From Williamsia sp. 1135 (GTDB lineage Bacteria; Actinomycetota; Actinomycetes; Mycobacteriales; Mycobacteriaceae), in contig NZ_MJEI01000092.1 in assembly GCF_002095395.1 (NCBI RefSeq), forward strand, positions 1-64,000: a stretch of 64,000 bases of DNA, given 5' to 3'. The notes beneath the pieces were generated by a model. It saw only the letters and a program-made list of their open reading frames with translations. It made no database searches and was not told the DNA's origin. Position numbers and translations under genes: made by a program. How positions within the stretch are numbered: position 1 is the first letter of the stretch; each line of letters starts with the position of its first letter. Positions 19,321 through 29,900 of the stretch are shown here, piece after piece.

Positions 19321-20247
19321 CTAACCGGCCCGCAATTCGTCCAGCGCATGCTGGAGATCGGCGGGGTATGGACTGGTGAACTCCACCAGTCGACCGTCGG
19401 ACGGATGAGCGAACGACAGTGCTCGGGCGTGCAGCCATTGCCGCTCGAGCCCCAACCGCTTGGAGAGCACCGGGTCGGCGCCGTAGGTCAGGTCGCCGCA
19501 GCACGGGTGGTGCAGGGCGGAGAAGTGCACCCGGATCTGATGGGTCCGGCCGGTCTCGAGATGGACGTCGAGCAGGCTCGCAGAACGGAACATCTCGACC
19601 GTGTCGTAATGGGTGATGCTCGGTTTTCCCGTGGCGGAGACGGTGAACTTCCAGTCGTTGCCGCGGCTGCGGCCGATGGGTGCGTCGATGGTGCCACTCG
19701 GAGGGTCGGGATGTCCCTGCACGATGGCGTGGTACCGCTTGTCGACGGTCCGCTGCTTGAAGGCCCGCTTGAGCAACGTGTAGGCCCGCTCGGAGACCGC
19801 CACGACCATGACCCCGGAAGTCCCCACGTCGAGGCGATGCACAATGCCCTGTCGCTCATGCGAACCCGACGTGGAGATCCGGAAACCTGCGGCCGCGAGG
19901 CCACCGATCACGGTCGGTCCGGTCCAGCCGACCGATGCGTGGGCGGCCACCCCGACCGGCTTGTCCACGACTACGATGTCGTCATCGGAGTAGATGATCT
20001 CCATGCCCTCAACCGGCTGGGCCTCGATGGTCAGAACCCGGGCGGGTGCGGGCAACAGGACATCGAGCCATTGACCGCCGACCAGCTTGTGCGACTTGCC
20101 CACCGCGACACCGTCGACACTGATGTCCCCGTCATCGGCCAGCGTGGCCGCCACCGTGCGGGAGAGACCGAGCAGGCGTGCCACCCCGGCGTCGAGCCGC
20201 ATGCCCTCGAGCCCTTCGGGGATCGGCATGGATCGTGCTTCGCGCAT
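19321..20247 (-). CDS. rluD: RluD-type 23S rRNA pseudouridine synthase
   Basis: 308 residues. An N-terminal S4-like RNA-binding domain (about 8-70, [21 protein letters not shown]) precedes the catalytic RluA-family domain with the catalytic aspartate in [17 protein letters not shown] and the later [11 protein letters not shown] motif. The start ATG overlaps the lspA stop (ATGA), so the two are translationally coupled, an arrangement shared with M. tuberculosis Rv1539-Rv1540. Pseudouridylates large-subunit rRNA during ribosome assembly. Confidence 0.93.
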   Translation of the reverse strand: MREARSMPIPEGLEGMRLDAGVARLLGLSRTVAATLADDGDISVDGVAVGKSHKLVGGQWLDVLLPAPARVLTIEAQPVEGMEIIYSDDDIVVVDKPVGVAAHASVGWTGPTVIGGLAAAGFRISTSGSHERQGIVHRLDVGTSGVMVVAVSERAYTLLKRAFKQRTVDKRYHAIVQGHPDPPSGTIDAPIGRSRGNDWKFTVSATGKPSITHYDTVEMFRSASLLDVHLETGRTHQIRVHFSALHHPCCGDLTYGADPVLSKRLGLERQWLHARALSFAHPSDGRLVEFTSPYPADLQHALDELRAG

Positions 20248-20912
20248 CAGTGTTCCTGTCGCTTGCCATTGTCCGAGGCCTCGGACCGCTCGTTCGCCGA
20301 TGGAGTCGACGAAGTCTTCGACTCCCGCACTGCGGGCACATCGGTCTCCGACTCCGGTGGTGCATTCTTTCCGGTGCGGGTGCCGTCGAACTCGAACCCG
20401 AACAACGTCAGACCGACCAGCAGGACCGCACCGCACACGACCGCCGAGTCGGCGATGTTGAACACCGGCCACCAGCCGACGGACATGAAGTCCACCACGT
20501 GTCCGCGCAGCGGACCGGGCGCGCGAAAGATTCGGTCGATCAGGTTGCCCAGCGCACCGCCGAGCACCAGTCCGAGGCCCAGCGCCCACCAGATCGACCC
20601 GAGTCGCTTGCTGTACCGGATGATGCCCGCGACCACCGCGAGGGCGACGATCGTCAGGATCCAGGTATAGCCGGTGGCCATCGAGAAGGCAGCGCCACTG
20701 TTGCGGACGAGTTTGAAGGTGACGGTGTCGCCGATGATCTCGACGGGGTCGCCGGGTTCGATGAGGGCGACGGCGAGGATCTTGGTGATCAGGTCGGCGG
20801 TCAACACGACCGCGGCGACGATGAGCAATACCAGCCACATTCTTGGCCGGGGTCGGACACCGGTCGGGTCGACGGAATCGTCCGCGGCGGGTGGGGTGGG
20901 GTCGGTCGTCAC
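20247..20912 (-). CDS. lspA: Lipoprotein signal peptidase (signal peptidase II)
   Basis: 221 residues from the GTG at 20912. Aspartic protease that removes signal peptides from prolipoproteins at the lipobox cysteine; the window itself encodes several candidate substrates. Four membrane segments follow a polar N-terminus of about 25 residues. Both catalytic aspartates are present, in GNLIDRI and FNIADSAV, along with the conserved asparagine in [10 protein letters not shown]. The C-terminal tail of about 45 residues is hydrophilic ([19 protein letters not shown]). Length suits actinobacterial LspA. The start has only a weak ribosome site; a start further upstream is possible. Confidence 0.93.
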   Translation of the reverse strand: MTTDPTPPAADDSVDPTGVRPRPRMWLVLLIVAAVVLTADLITKILAVALIEPGDPVEIIGDTVTFKLVRNSGAAFSMATGYTWILTIVALAVVAGIIRYSKRLGSIWWALGLGLVLGGALGNLIDRIFRAPGPLRGHVVDFMSVGWWPVFNIADSAVVCGAVLLVGLTLFGFEFDGTRTGKNAPPESETDVPAVRESKTSSTPSANERSEASDNGKRQEH

Positions 20913-20951
20913 CTGACCATCATCCACGATCGGCTCGATACGCTGGCTGCC

Positions 20952-21938
20952 GTGTCCTCTCCAGCTCCTGCGCGCATTCCCCATCGACTCCAGATCTCCC
21001 GCCTGCTCACCCCACCCGTGGTGGTCGCCGCGGTGACCCTGCTGACCCTCGGACTGGCGGGTTGCGGCTCGGACGACGATCAACCGCCGCCACCGGCACC
21101 GACCGGTTGCGCCACGGACTCCACAGCCGGGCAGAGCGCAGCGGCGCTGCTACCGGTCCCTCCGGCGAAGGTCACCATCCTCGATCCTGGCGTCGAGCCG
21201 CGGTCTGTCCCGTTGAGCGGATTCGACCGCGCAAACGCGCAGTCCGCGCAGCTGGTCACCACATCCACGTCATCGTCACCCCCCACCGACCAAGGTCCGG
21301 CGACGACGGCGACCACAGTGGATCTGCCCTTGACCGCGCGGGTGAACTGCTCTGATGCCACCGACATAGATCTGCGGATCGGGGCTGCGGGGTCACCCGA
21401 CACCGCCCTCAACCAAGCGCTCAAGGCCCAGGACGGGTCGCGGGCCGGCATGAGCATCGGCCCCGGCGTCGTCCCGATCTCCTTGCGGATCCTCCCGGGT
21501 GAAGGCGCCGACGACACCGCGCGGCAGGCGGTCGAGGAATCCCTGTTCGCCACGTTCCAGCGGTCGGTGACACTTCCCACAGAACCCGTGGGTGTGGGCG
21601 CGCGCTGGGAGGCGGTCCGCACGGTCAACGCCGGCGCCACCGTCCGTCAGACGATCACCGCAACCCTCACCAAACGGGAGGGTGACGTGCTGACCGTCGA
21701 TTACAGCGTGGATGAATCGCCCGTCGGTTCCACGTTCCGTCTGCCCGACGGGGGTGTGCTCACCATCGAGAGCTACTCGATGACCGGCACGGGAACCGTG
21801 GTCGTCGACCTGGCCCGCGGCGTCCCGGTGTCCGGGCAGTCGAAGATATCGGGCGGGCGCACGCTGATCGGCGCGGACGCGAGCCAGCCGTTCAGTCAGC
21901 TCCTCGGGTTCGAGTCGACCTGGTCGCCAGGACAGTGA
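20952..21938 (+). CDS. Secreted lipoprotein, unknown function
   Basis: 328 residues from a GTG, divergent from lspA with 39 bases between the two starts. The signal peptide ends in LGLAGC, a good lipobox, with an acidic GSDDDQ after it. The mature part has a Pro/Thr/Ser-rich stretch, then a beta-rich domain with duplicated flavour ([52 protein letters not shown]) and a late FESTWSP. 'VGVGARWE' followed by alternating strands resembles lipoproteins of the DUF6263 type, but I am not certain. No neighbour suggests a role beyond surface location. Confidence 0.75.
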   Translation: MSSPAPARIPHRLQISRLLTPPVVVAAVTLLTLGLAGCGSDDDQPPPPAPTGCATDSTAGQSAAALLPVPPAKVTILDPGVEPRSVPLSGFDRANAQSAQLVTTSTSSSPPTDQGPATTATTVDLPLTARVNCSDATDIDLRIGAAGSPDTALNQALKAQDGSRAGMSIGPGVVPISLRILPGEGADDTARQAVEESLFATFQRSVTLPTEPVGVGARWEAVRTVNAGATVRQTITATLTKREGDVLTVDYSVDESPVGSTFRLPDGGVLTIESYSMTGTGTVVVDLARGVPVSGQSKISGGRTLIGADASQPFSQLLGFESTWSPGQ

Positions 21939-21962
21939 CGGGTCGCCCGGGACACAGACAAG

Positions 21963-21995
21963 CGGCGGCCCCGCGATCAGATCGCGGGGCCGCCG
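21963..21995. terminator. Strong bidirectional terminator between two lipoprotein genes
   Basis: A perfect 15-bp stem, CGGCGGCCCCGCGAT with its complement, around a 3-base loop. It lies 25 bases after the plus-strand lipoprotein stop and 23 bases beyond the stop of the convergent Mtb12-like gene. Confidence 0.85.
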
Positions 21996-22017
21996 TTGAT
22001 ACTGCTCGGGCGAGAAC

Positions 22018-22542
22018 CTAGCTACTCGCCGGGCACATCGGGCTCTTGACGTTGGCACCGCTCAGGAGCAGGCACACGGTTGTCGACGAGAGCTTCCACG
22101 TGCCGTTGTCGAAGACGATGAGGGCTTCTACCTGCTGCTGCGGAGCGTCCGGCAACTGGACCTTGACGTTGGCCTTGGCCTGGTTCGTCCCGGCCGGACG
22201 CACCGGTGCGACGATCTCGTAGGTCAGGTCAGGGTTCGCTTCGCGACCTGCGACGAGCTTGTCGAAGAGCGCCGGGTCCTTCTCCGAACCCTCGACGAGT
22301 TCGGTCTTCTCCGTCGCCGGGACGTTCGGATCGAGAGCCTTCTCCAGCATCTGGTTGAGAGCAGCAGCCGTCGGCGGCTTCTTGGCGTCGGTCAGGCCAC
22401 CACCGCCGGTGCTCGTCTCCGAGGACGCGGTCGTGCTGGTCGTTGTGGTCGGGTCGTCGCTACCGCCGTCGTCGGAACAGGCAGCGATGGACAGAAAGGC
22501 GCACACGGCAACGCCGGCGGTCACGAACTTGCGAAACTTCAA
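22018..22542 (-). CDS. Mtb12-like low-molecular-weight lipoprotein antigen
   Basis: 174 residues from a TTG with AAGGA seven bases upstream. Signal peptide with lipobox SIAAC near residue 22, a Thr/Ser/Gly-rich linker (DDPTTTTSTTASSE), then a compact domain beginning PPTAAALNQMLEKALDPNVP, which resembles the MTB12/CFP-2 secreted antigens of mycobacteria. Those start their domain with the same 'AAxLxxxLxxLLDPxVP' pattern and the following 'ELVEGSE'. The late C-x7-SPMC segment offers a disulphide. Surface or secreted; biochemical function unknown. Confidence 0.8.
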   Translation of the reverse strand: MKFRKFVTAGVAVCAFLSIAACSDDGGSDDPTTTTSTTASSETSTGGGGLTDAKKPPTAAALNQMLEKALDPNVPATEKTELVEGSEKDPALFDKLVAGREANPDLTYEIVAPVRPAGTNQAKANVKVQLPDAPQQQVEALIVFDNGTWKLSSTTVCLLLSGANVKSPMCPASS

Positions 22543-22690
22543 AATCCGTCCTTCTCATTGACACCTCAACACCTCGAAAAGTGTGCAGGTGAGATCTGGT
22601 CGTCAGGCCGCTGGGGCCATTGGTCCTGCACCACTATGCCAAAAACATATGGATTTGACGCGTGCCCACCGTCGGCAGAAGCTATCGAGC

Positions 22691-23623
22691 ATGGTCAAGA
22701 CGGGTGCGGTGGTGTCGGTTCTCACCACCGGCGGAACGATTGCCAGCCGTGGATTCGCCGATGGCGCCCGGCCCGACGTCAGTGGCGGCGATCTCGTCCT
22801 AGGCATCGCGCCAACTGACATCGCGCTCCACGTCCGCGAGATCTTGCACGTCGACTCGTCGGCCATCCTCCCGGCGGATCAGGACGCCATCCGAATCGCA
22901 GTCGAGGCGGAGCTAGCCGATCCCGCCGTCCGCGGTGTCGTCGTGACCCATGGCACCGACACCATGGAAGAAACGGCGATGTTGCTCGACCTCATGCATT
23001 CCGATCCCCGGCCGGTCATCATGACCGGGGCGCAGCGTCCGGCCGACTCCCCCGATGCCGATGGCCCCGCGAATCTGTCGGCGGCCATCACAGCGGCCGC
23101 TGACGAGCACCTTCGGGACCGGGGCGTGCTGATCGCGATGGGTGACACGCTGACGCCCGCTCGCGGTGCGACCAAACTCGACAGCGGGGCTCCCGCTCCG
23201 TTCGCCGCTGTCCGCCCCGATCTGCCCCGACCGGTACTCCCGCCGACTTCCATCGCCGGAACGAGGGTGGATCTGCTCGCCCTGCACCCCGGCGTCGACC
23301 CGGCCCTGCTCGACTGGAGCGCAGACCGCGGGGCAGCCGGGATCGTTTTGGCAGCAACGGGTTCCGGCAACACCCACGCCGACGTTGTCGACGCGGTGGC
23401 GCGGGTCATCGACCGTGGAGTGGTCGTGGTGGTGTGCTCGCGGGTCCCGAAGGGCCACGTGATCGCGCACTACGGAGGTGGCGGCGGGGCCGTCGACCTG
23501 ACCAACCGCGGCGCCGTCATCTCTCCGTGGCTCCGCGCCTCCCAGTCTCGAATAGCGTTGCAGGCCATACTCGCCGGCGGCGGTGGACGCTCCGAGGTCG
23601 CCGAGTTCTTCGCCACCGCATGA
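22691..23623 (+). CDS. ansA: L-asparaginase
   Basis: 310 residues. Bacterial class I/II asparaginase fold. The N-terminal nucleophile threonine sits in VLTTGGTIASRG (about residue 15), the second catalytic motif is HGTDTMEETA, and the MTGAQRPADSPDADGP segment follows. No signal peptide is visible, so it is probably cytosolic. In M. tuberculosis ansA also neighbours dinX, lspA and rluD, which supports the call. The ATG at 22691 gives a start just ahead of the first strand; an ATG at 22649 is also possible, and neither has a clear ribosome site. It converges on dinB. Confidence 0.92.
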   Translation: MVKTGAVVSVLTTGGTIASRGFADGARPDVSGGDLVLGIAPTDIALHVREILHVDSSAILPADQDAIRIAVEAELADPAVRGVVVTHGTDTMEETAMLLDLMHSDPRPVIMTGAQRPADSPDADGPANLSAAITAAADEHLRDRGVLIAMGDTLTPARGATKLDSGAPAPFAAVRPDLPRPVLPPTSIAGTRVDLLALHPGVDPALLDWSADRGAAGIVLAATGSGNTHADVVDAVARVIDRGVVVVVCSRVPKGHVIAHYGGGGGAVDLTNRGAVISPWLRASQSRIALQAILAGGGGRSEVAEFFATA

Positions 23624-23640
23624 CGCGAGCGCGTCCCGCA

Positions 23641-25044
23641 TCACTCCTCTTCCGCCGCCGCCGCTTTCAGGAACTCATCCGGCCAATCCAGGGTGTGCAG
23701 CGAGTCCGCTTCTTCCAGCGCCGGGTCGTCGAGAGCGAAGGTCTTCGCGAATCCGGGTCCACTGCTGCGGGTCTCGAAACGGACGGTTACCCGGCCATGG
23801 CCGCTGCCCTGCACCCAGCCGAGTCCGTGTTCGGGATGTCGCACATCGTTACCGGTTGACCACCGCAGTCGGTCTGCCTCCGGGTTGCGGCCACCGGGAT
23901 GGAACGCCTCTTCGGTCGACGACTCGTCGGCGCTGCATTGCGCCCCCTCGAACTCGTCCAACTCCGGGAACATCGAGAACTGTTGCACCGCAGTCAAACC
24001 CGAGTACCCTACCCCGACGAGCCTGATGGGTCCGATCTGTTGTGGATCGATCGCCAGGCGCTGCGCCGCGGCGGCGAGGACCGGCAATTCGGTCGTCGCC
24101 GCCGGCAACGTGCTCGATCGGGTCAGTACCGACATGTCCGACTTCTTCAGCTTGACGACCACCGTCCGCGACCCCCGCCCGTCGCTCAGCAACCGCCGGT
24201 GAGCCGAGGCCGCGGCGCGCTCGACGGCTGCGCGCAGCCGGACCAGATCGGTGATGTCCTCGGCGAAGGTCGATTCCGCGCTGATCTGTTTGGCCGACGC
24301 CCGTTCGGCGACAGGCCGGTCATCCACGCCTTGCGCAAGCAGGTGCAACCCCGGGCCCACCGTGGCACCCAAGACCGACGACACTTCCACCGGCGACATC
24401 CGGGCGAGATCACCGATGGTGTCGATCCCCAACCGCTGCAGCCGCTCTCCCGCAACCGGGCCGATGCCCCACAGCTTGCGCACCGGCAAGCGCGCGAGGA
24501 ACTCCCGCTGCTCGGCGGGAGTGACGACGACAACCCCATCCGGCTTGGCCATCCCGGAGGCGATCTTGGCAATCTGCTTGCCGCTCCCGAAGCCCACCGA
24601 CGCGGCCAGACCTACTTCGTCGCTGATCTGTTTACGCACCCGCTCCGCGAACGCCCGGGCATCGTCGGCGTCCGCACCGGCCAACTCCGCGGGTTCACCG
24701 AACGCCTCGTCGAACGAGAGCATCTCGATCACGGGCACCAATTCACGGATGAGGCCGAACACGCGGACACTCACCGCCCGGTAGACCGATCCGCGCGGTG
24801 GCAGCACCACGGCGCCGGACCCGACGAGTCGTCGCGCCTGGTGCATCGGCATCGCAGAATGGGCTCCGAAGACGCGTGCCTCGTAGCTGCAGCCGGCCAC
24901 GACCCCCCGGCCGCCCAGTCCCCCGACCAGCACTGGGCGGCCGCGCAGTGTCGGCCGCGTGAGCTGCTCGACGGACGCGAAGAACGCATCCATGTCGATG
25001 TGCATCACCCATCGGGAACTACTGTTCCCGTCTTCCTGCCGCAC
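23641..25044 (-). CDS. dinB: DNA polymerase IV (Y family)
   Basis: 467 residues. Lesion-bypass polymerase. Palm: [14 protein letters not shown] (first catalytic Asp) and [11 protein letters not shown], where the usual SxDE pair is kept although Phe replaces Ile/Val. The [15 protein letters not shown] thumb/HhH element and little-finger domain follow. QQFSMFPEL is a candidate beta-clamp-binding motif. The C-terminal extension past about 380 ([21 protein letters not shown]-like) marks the longer DinX/DinB1 type, Rv1537. The start is the ATG at 25044; homology begins within 15 residues. Not preceded by an obvious LexA box. Confidence 0.93.
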   Translation of the reverse strand: MRQEDGNSSSRWVMHIDMDAFFASVEQLTRPTLRGRPVLVGGLGGRGVVAGCSYEARVFGAHSAMPMHQARRLVGSGAVVLPPRGSVYRAVSVRVFGLIRELVPVIEMLSFDEAFGEPAELAGADADDARAFAERVRKQISDEVGLAASVGFGSGKQIAKIASGMAKPDGVVVVTPAEQREFLARLPVRKLWGIGPVAGERLQRLGIDTIGDLARMSPVEVSSVLGATVGPGLHLLAQGVDDRPVAERASAKQISAESTFAEDITDLVRLRAAVERAAASAHRRLLSDGRGSRTVVVKLKKSDMSVLTRSSTLPAATTELPVLAAAAQRLAIDPQQIGPIRLVGVGYSGLTAVQQFSMFPELDEFEGAQCSADESSTEEAFHPGGRNPEADRLRWSTGNDVRHPEHGLGWVQGSGHGRVTVRFETRSSGPGFAKTFALDDPALEEADSLHTLDWPDEFLKAAAAEEE

Positions 25045-25073
25045 AAGATCGATGGTAAGCCTCCTCGGCTCTC

Positions 25074-25535
25074 TCAGGTGCGCGGCTGCGCGATCAGTTC
25101 GAAGACCGGTATCGATCCAGCTGCGGACAGCAACTCAGCGTCGGTTGACTTGGCCGTGATCTTGACCGGCATCAACGCCCCGACCTCCCAGCCCCACCGC
25201 TTGAGGTAGGGCCGCAGTACAACCGGCTTGTCCTCGAGGGCGACCTCGAGCGCACGGTAGGTGACTGCGTTCCTGCCACCACGCAAGGCGCAGCTTCCCG
25301 CCGCACGGACGTTGCGCGACCACTGGGTGTCGCCGCGTGCGCCGATCAGGTAGGTACGACCACCGAGCCGGAGCGGATTGACCGGAATACGTTGCAGATT
25401 ACCGGACTTGCGTCCCCGGACCTCGAGCGTCCTGGCGCCGGCGAACCTGATGCCGCGATTGGCCAACCAGGCGACCATGCCGTTGAAGAAGTGGACGCTC
25501 TTGCCGGGGCGGTTGTAGTGGGTCGTTGCGGTCAT
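25074..25535 (-). CDS. Ddn/DUF385-family deazaflavin-dependent oxidoreductase
   Basis: 153 residues, start supported by AAGGAGC upstream. Same superfamily as the protein at 12928-13365 but a different branch: [20 protein letters not shown] is the characteristic segment, then [14 protein letters not shown] and the C-terminal IPVFEL strand. Probably uses F420 or flavin. It is divergent from the TetR-family gene at 25651, with two palindromes between them, so its expression is probably controlled by that regulator. Substrate unknown; detoxification of a small electrophile or quinone is an inference from the regulation. Confidence 0.82.
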   Translation of the reverse strand: MTATTHYNRPGKSVHFFNGMVAWLANRGIRFAGARTLEVRGRKSGNLQRIPVNPLRLGGRTYLIGARGDTQWSRNVRAAGSCALRGGRNAVTYRALEVALEDKPVVLRPYLKRWGWEVGALMPVKITAKSTDAELLSAAGSIPVFELIAQPRT

Positions 25536-25563
25536 GGTGGGCTCCTTGATCGGAAATCGGATC

Positions 25564-25580
25564 AGAGAGCACTGCTCTCT
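25564..25580. promoter_or_regulatory. Operator O1 (17-bp perfect palindrome) of the TetR divergon
   Basis: AGAGAGCA-C-TGCTCTCT, perfect around one central base, 29 bases upstream of the reductase start. Size and symmetry suit a TetR-family dimer. Confidence 0.7.
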
Positions 25581-25616
25581 GTTCTTCGAGTGTGCACCCC
25601 CCGCCCCCGAAAAGCA

Positions 25617-25629
25617 AGAGCACCGCTCT
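25617..25629. promoter_or_regulatory. Operator O2 (related palindrome) of the TetR divergon
   Basis: AGAGC-ACC-GCTCT repeats the inner arms of O1, 21 bases upstream of the TetR start. Binding here would allow autoregulation. Confidence 0.6.
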
Positions 25630-25650
25630 CCGTTATGGCACGATCGATAG

Positions 25651-26367
25651 ATGACCGACTCCCCGATCCCCGATCAACTGACGCCACGAGCACAGGCCAG
25701 GGCACGCACGCAGGAACGGATCCTCGAACTCGGTCGCGAACACCTCGCCACCTACGGCGCGGCCGCGCTGTCCTTGCGCGCCATCGCCCGTGACCTCGAC
25801 CTGGTGTCGTCAGCGGTGTACCGGTACGTGGCCTCGCGGGACGACCTACTGACCCTGCTGGTCGTCGACGCCTACACAGAACTCGCCGATCGGGTCCTCG
25901 AGGCGCACGCCGCCGCGCCCGCCGACGATGCCCGCGAGCAGTTGAAACTGAGCTGCCGTGCCTTCCGGGACTGGGCGGTGGCCGAACCGGCCCGTTACGC
26001 GCTGCTGTACGGCAGCCCGGTTCCCGGATATCAAGCGCCTGCAGAACAGACGACCGAACCCGGCACCCGCGTGGTCGGACTCCTCGTGCGGACGTTCGCC
26101 GCGGCCGACGAGCACATCGTGTTCGCCTCGCCGGAGGCCGCCGCCCTGCCGACGCTGGACTTCGACTCGGTCACCAGCGAGTTCGATGTGCAGATGAGCG
26201 ACGACGCCATGCACGCCGCACTCGCGCTGTGGGCCATCACCGTCGGGCTCACCAGTCTCGAGGTGTTCGGCCAGTTCGGCGCCGAGCCTCCCATCGATCT
26301 GTCGGTACTGTTCACCGTGCAGATCGACGGGCTGCTCGACCGGGTCGGCCTCCCCGCCTCCCGATAA
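25651..26367 (+). CDS. TetR-family transcriptional regulator
   Basis: 238 residues. N-terminal TetR helix-turn-helix (about 16-65): RTQERILELGREHLATYGAA, then LSLRAIARDLDLVSSAVYRY and VASRDDLLTLLV. The C-terminal ligand domain has the WAVAEPARYALLYGSPVPGY pattern of the TetR_C_13/WHG group. Two related palindromes in the 115 bases shared with the divergent DUF385 gene are its likely operators, making it an autoregulated local repressor. The ligand is unknown. It converges on ileS with 59 bases between stops. Confidence 0.9.
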   Translation: MTDSPIPDQLTPRAQARARTQERILELGREHLATYGAAALSLRAIARDLDLVSSAVYRYVASRDDLLTLLVVDAYTELADRVLEAHAAAPADDAREQLKLSCRAFRDWAVAEPARYALLYGSPVPGYQAPAEQTTEPGTRVVGLLVRTFAAADEHIVFASPEAAALPTLDFDSVTSEFDVQMSDDAMHAALALWAITVGLTSLEVFGQFGAEPPIDLSVLFTVQIDGLLDRVGLPASR

Positions 26368-26426
26368 TGGGGCCTTGTGGCGAACAAAAGACCAGGTAGG
26401 GTCCGCCAAAAGGGCACACTATCGGG

Positions 26427-29400
26427 TCAGGCCTTGGAGATGGTGGCCTGAACTCCGTCGCCGAGGGCGATCCAGGGACCCGTGGGATCCTCGGAACGAC
26501 CGTCGACAAGCTCCAGATCGACCGCGAGGATCTCCCCGGCGATCAGGTCGCGATGGCGCTGCGCCCATTCCAGGTGATCGGCCGGGACGGCCAGGACCAC
26601 CCTGATGCGGTCGGACACGTCGAGACCGGCCGACCGCCGCGCCTCCTGCAGTTCGCGGACCCGGTCCTTCGCCCAGCCCTCGGCCTCGAGTTCCTCGGTG
26701 ACCGCGGTGTCGAGCACGACCAGGCCGGCGGCGGCCGGGAGCTCGGCCGTCGACTCCGGCTTCACCGCAACGAGTTTGCGGGTGAACTCGCCGTCCAACA
26801 GTTCGATGCCGTCGGCGCTCACCACCTCGACACCGTCACGCTCGGTGATGCTGACGTTCCCCGACTTGACCGCCTTGATGACTCGCTGCACGTCCTTACC
26901 CAGCCGTGGTCCGGCGACTCTCGCGTTCACCGCCAGCTCCACTCGCCCGTACTGATCGGCGTCCTCGGTCAGTTGCACCGACTTCACGTTCATCTCGTCG
27001 GCGATGAGGTCGGTGTACGGCGCCAGCCGCGCGGCGTCGGCCGATGCGATTGTCAACGACGGCAACGGAAGTCGCACACGCAGCTTGTTCGCCTTGCGCA
27101 GACTGGACGCGACCGAGCACACCGCCTGTACGTCGTCCATCGCCGCGACCAGCTCTGTGTCCGCGGGGAGTTCATCGTCGGTCGGCCAGTCGGTCAGATG
27201 TACCGACCGCTCCCCCGTCAGCCCACGCCAGATCGCCTCGGTGGCCAGCGGCAGCAGCGGAGCCGCAAGGCGGCACGCCACCTCGAGCACGGTGTAGAGC
27301 GTGTCGAATGCTTCCGGGGCCTCGTCCTGGCCCGCCCAGAACCGCGAACGTGAGCGCCGCACATACCAATTGGTGAGTGCGTCGCAGAAGTGCCGGAACT
27401 CCTCGCATGCACCGGCGACGTCGTAGGTCTCCAGCTGCCCGGTCATCGCGTCGCGGGTCGCGGCGGCCTTGGCGAGGATGTACCGGTCCAGGACGTTGGT
27501 CGACGCGGTGCTCCACTGTGCGGGCCGCTCGGCATACAACTGCAAGAAGCTGTAGGCGTTCCACAGCGGCAGCAGCGCCTGCCGGACACCCTCACGGATA
27601 CCGCGCTCTGTGACAACGAGATTGCCGCCCCGCAGGATCGGCGACGCCATCAAGAACCACCGCATGGCGTCGCTGCCGTCGCGGTCGAACACCTCGTTCA
27701 CGTCGGGGTAGTTCCGCTTCGACTTCGACATCTTCTGTCCGTCATCGCCCAGGACGATGCCGTGGGCGGCGACCGTTCGGAACGCCGGCTTGTCGAACAG
27801 CGCCGTGGACAGCACGTGCAGGTTGTAGAACCATCCGCGCGTCTGCCCGTTGTACTCGACGATGAAATCACCGGGACTGTGTCCGGGTTCGGTATCGGTG
27901 CCCTCGAACCAATCAGTGTTCTCGAACGGATAGTGCACCTGGGCAAACGGCATCGATCCCGATTCGAACCAGCAGTCGAGGACCTCGGGTACCCGGCGCA
28001 TGGCCGACTTGCCGCTGAGATCATCGGGATTGGCGCGCGTCAGCTCGTCGATGTGTGGCCGGTGCAGGTTGTCCGGGCGCACCCCGAAGTCGCGCTCGAG
28101 TTCATCGAGGCTGCCGTACACGTCCACGCGCGGGTACTCGGGATCGTCGGACACCCACACCGGGATGGGTGCACCCCAGTAACGGTTGCGGCTGATGTTC
28201 CAGTCGCGAGCACCTTCGAGCCATTTGCCGAATTGGCCGTCACGGATGTGTTCCGGTGACCATTCGATCTGCTTGTTCAGCTCCACCATGCGATCACGGA
28301 ACGTCGTGACGGCAACGAACCACGACGGAACAGCCATGTATATCAACGGTTTTCCGGACCGCCACGAGTGCGGGTAGGAGTGCTCGATCGTCTCGTGGCG
28401 CAGGACCTTTGCGGCCGCCTTGAGGTCTTTGATGATCACCGGGTTGGCGTCGAAGACCATCAGGCCCTCATACGGCGGCACGAGCGCGGTGAACTTGCCG
28501 CCGGGATCGAGTGGTTGGACCACCTCGATGCCGTAGGCCGTCGCGAGCTCCATGTCCTCTTCACCGAAGGCCGGCGCCAGGTGCACTATTCCGGTACCGC
28601 TCTCGGTGGTGACGTAGTCGCCGAGCAGTACTCGATGAGCACCCTCGTGGCCGAGGAAGAAATCGAACGGGGGCCGGTACTTCAGGTTTTCGAGCTGCGC
28701 ACCGGTGTAGGTTCCGAGAACCTCGGGGGCGTCACCCAGTTCGCGTGCGTAGGAGCCGAGCAGAGCAGCCGCGAGTAGATACTGCTTCCCGTCCTCGGCG
28801 CGTACATGGCTGTACTCGGTGGCGGGATTGACGGCGATTGCGAGGTTCGATGGAAGCGTCCACGGCGTGGTCGTCCAGATCAGTGCGTCGACACCGTTCA
28901 GTTCGGCGGGACCGGAGTCACCCGTGTCCAACGTCATCCGCACCGTGAGAGCCGGATCCTGCCGCATCTTGTACGCGTCGTCGAGCTTGCTCTCCTGGTT
29001 CGACAGGGGTGTCTGCTCGTACCAGGAGTACGGCAGGACCCGGTAGCCCTGATAGACCAGCCCCTTGTCATGGAGGGCCTTGAAAGCCCACATCACCGAT
29101 TCCATGAAATCGATGTCGAGGGTCTTGTAGTCGTTGTCGAAGTCCACCCAGCGGGCCTGACGGGTGACGTACTCGCGCCACTCGTCGGCGTACCGCATCA
29201 CCGACGCGCGGCAGTAGTCGTTGAACTTGGCCACACCCATCGTCTCGATCTGCGACTTGTCGGTGATACCCAGCTGCCGCTCGGCCTCGAGCTCGGCGGG
29301 CAGACCGTGGGTGTCCCACCCGAAACGTCGGTCCACTTTCTTGCCGCGCATGGTCTGGAAGCGGGGCACCAGGTCTTTGACGTACCCGGTCAGTAGATGA

Positions 29401-29663
29401 CCGTAGTGCGGCAGACCGTTGGCGAACGGCGGGCCGTCGTAGAAGACGAACTCGGGGGCATCGCTGCGATTGTCGATGGACGCGCGGAAGGTGTCGTCGG
29501 ACTGCCAGTAGGCGAGGACCCGTTCCTCCACCTCGGGGAACGATGGCGCGCCCGACTTCGATCCGTCGGTCAGATCGACGACCGGGTAGACCCGGCCGGT
29601 CTGCGATGCGGTGTCCGGCTTCGGTCCGTTGTCGGACGTAGCCGTCGGGTTCTGTGGATTCAT
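26427..29663 (-). CDS. ileS: Isoleucyl-tRNA synthetase
   Basis: 1078 residues, the long actinobacterial/eukaryote-like type. Class I signatures: [15 protein letters not shown] (HIGH variant HYGH) and [11 protein letters not shown] (KMSKS). The CP1 editing domain lies between, with [15 protein letters not shown]. The anticodon-binding domain starts around 740 ([15 protein letters not shown]). The C-terminus has the extension [19 protein letters not shown] seen in this type. Start ATG at 29663 with GAGGAG upstream, which is the ribosome site controlled by the T-box leader. Isoleucine starvation should raise translation. Confidence 0.97.
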   Translation of the reverse strand: MNPQNPTATSDNGPKPDTASQTGRVYPVVDLTDGSKSGAPSFPEVEERVLAYWQSDDTFRASIDNRSDAPEFVFYDGPPFANGLPHYGHLLTGYVKDLVPRFQTMRGKKVDRRFGWDTHGLPAELEAERQLGITDKSQIETMGVAKFNDYCRASVMRYADEWREYVTRQARWVDFDNDYKTLDIDFMESVMWAFKALHDKGLVYQGYRVLPYSWYEQTPLSNQESKLDDAYKMRQDPALTVRMTLDTGDSGPAELNGVDALIWTTTPWTLPSNLAIAVNPATEYSHVRAEDGKQYLLAAALLGSYARELGDAPEVLGTYTGAQLENLKYRPPFDFFLGHEGAHRVLLGDYVTTESGTGIVHLAPAFGEEDMELATAYGIEVVQPLDPGGKFTALVPPYEGLMVFDANPVIIKDLKAAAKVLRHETIEHSYPHSWRSGKPLIYMAVPSWFVAVTTFRDRMVELNKQIEWSPEHIRDGQFGKWLEGARDWNISRNRYWGAPIPVWVSDDPEYPRVDVYGSLDELERDFGVRPDNLHRPHIDELTRANPDDLSGKSAMRRVPEVLDCWFESGSMPFAQVHYPFENTDWFEGTDTEPGHSPGDFIVEYNGQTRGWFYNLHVLSTALFDKPAFRTVAAHGIVLGDDGQKMSKSKRNYPDVNEVFDRDGSDAMRWFLMASPILRGGNLVVTERGIREGVRQALLPLWNAYSFLQLYAERPAQWSTASTNVLDRYILAKAAATRDAMTGQLETYDVAGACEEFRHFCDALTNWYVRRSRSRFWAGQDEAPEAFDTLYTVLEVACRLAAPLLPLATEAIWRGLTGERSVHLTDWPTDDELPADTELVAAMDDVQAVCSVASSLRKANKLRVRLPLPSLTIASADAARLAPYTDLIADEMNVKSVQLTEDADQYGRVELAVNARVAGPRLGKDVQRVIKAVKSGNVSITERDGVEVVSADGIELLDGEFTRKLVAVKPESTAELPAAAGLVVLDTAVTEELEAEGWAKDRVRELQEARRSAGLDVSDRIRVVLAVPADHLEWAQRHRDLIAGEILAVDLELVDGRSEDPTGPWIALGDGVQATISKA

Positions 29664-29667
29664 TGCC

Positions 29668-29885
29668 GTCTCCTCGTGCGCTGGCGTTGCTGCCTGGGCA
29701 CGGGGACGAACCGACTGCTACGTCGGCCGCGGTACCACCCCGCTTGCGCCGGAAAAGGCGCCACTCACTCGATCAACCGGCGGACCGGCAAAATCGTCCG
29801 AGGCGTTGACGGGCCTCACCCGCCTGGTTCTACTGAGGGCCTTACAGCCCCGTTCTTCCAGGTGCTCCCCGGTGATGGCCGGATC
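29668..29885 (-). ncRNA. ileS T-box leader (translational type)
   Basis: The 5' leader of ileS, read on the minus strand, contains the T-box core GGGTGGTACCGCGG (complement at 29727-29740), which pairs with the free CCA end of uncharged tRNA. Upstream, the segment with AGCACCTGGAAGAACGG and CAGTAGAACC resembles the short Stem I leaders of actinobacterial ileS. An AUC codon at 29874-29876 is a candidate specifier. The ribosome site GAGGAG lies just before the start, and no terminator with a T-run separates it from the T-box, which fits translational control. Ends are approximate. Confidence 0.85.
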
Positions 29886-29900
29886 AACGCGAATACAAGT

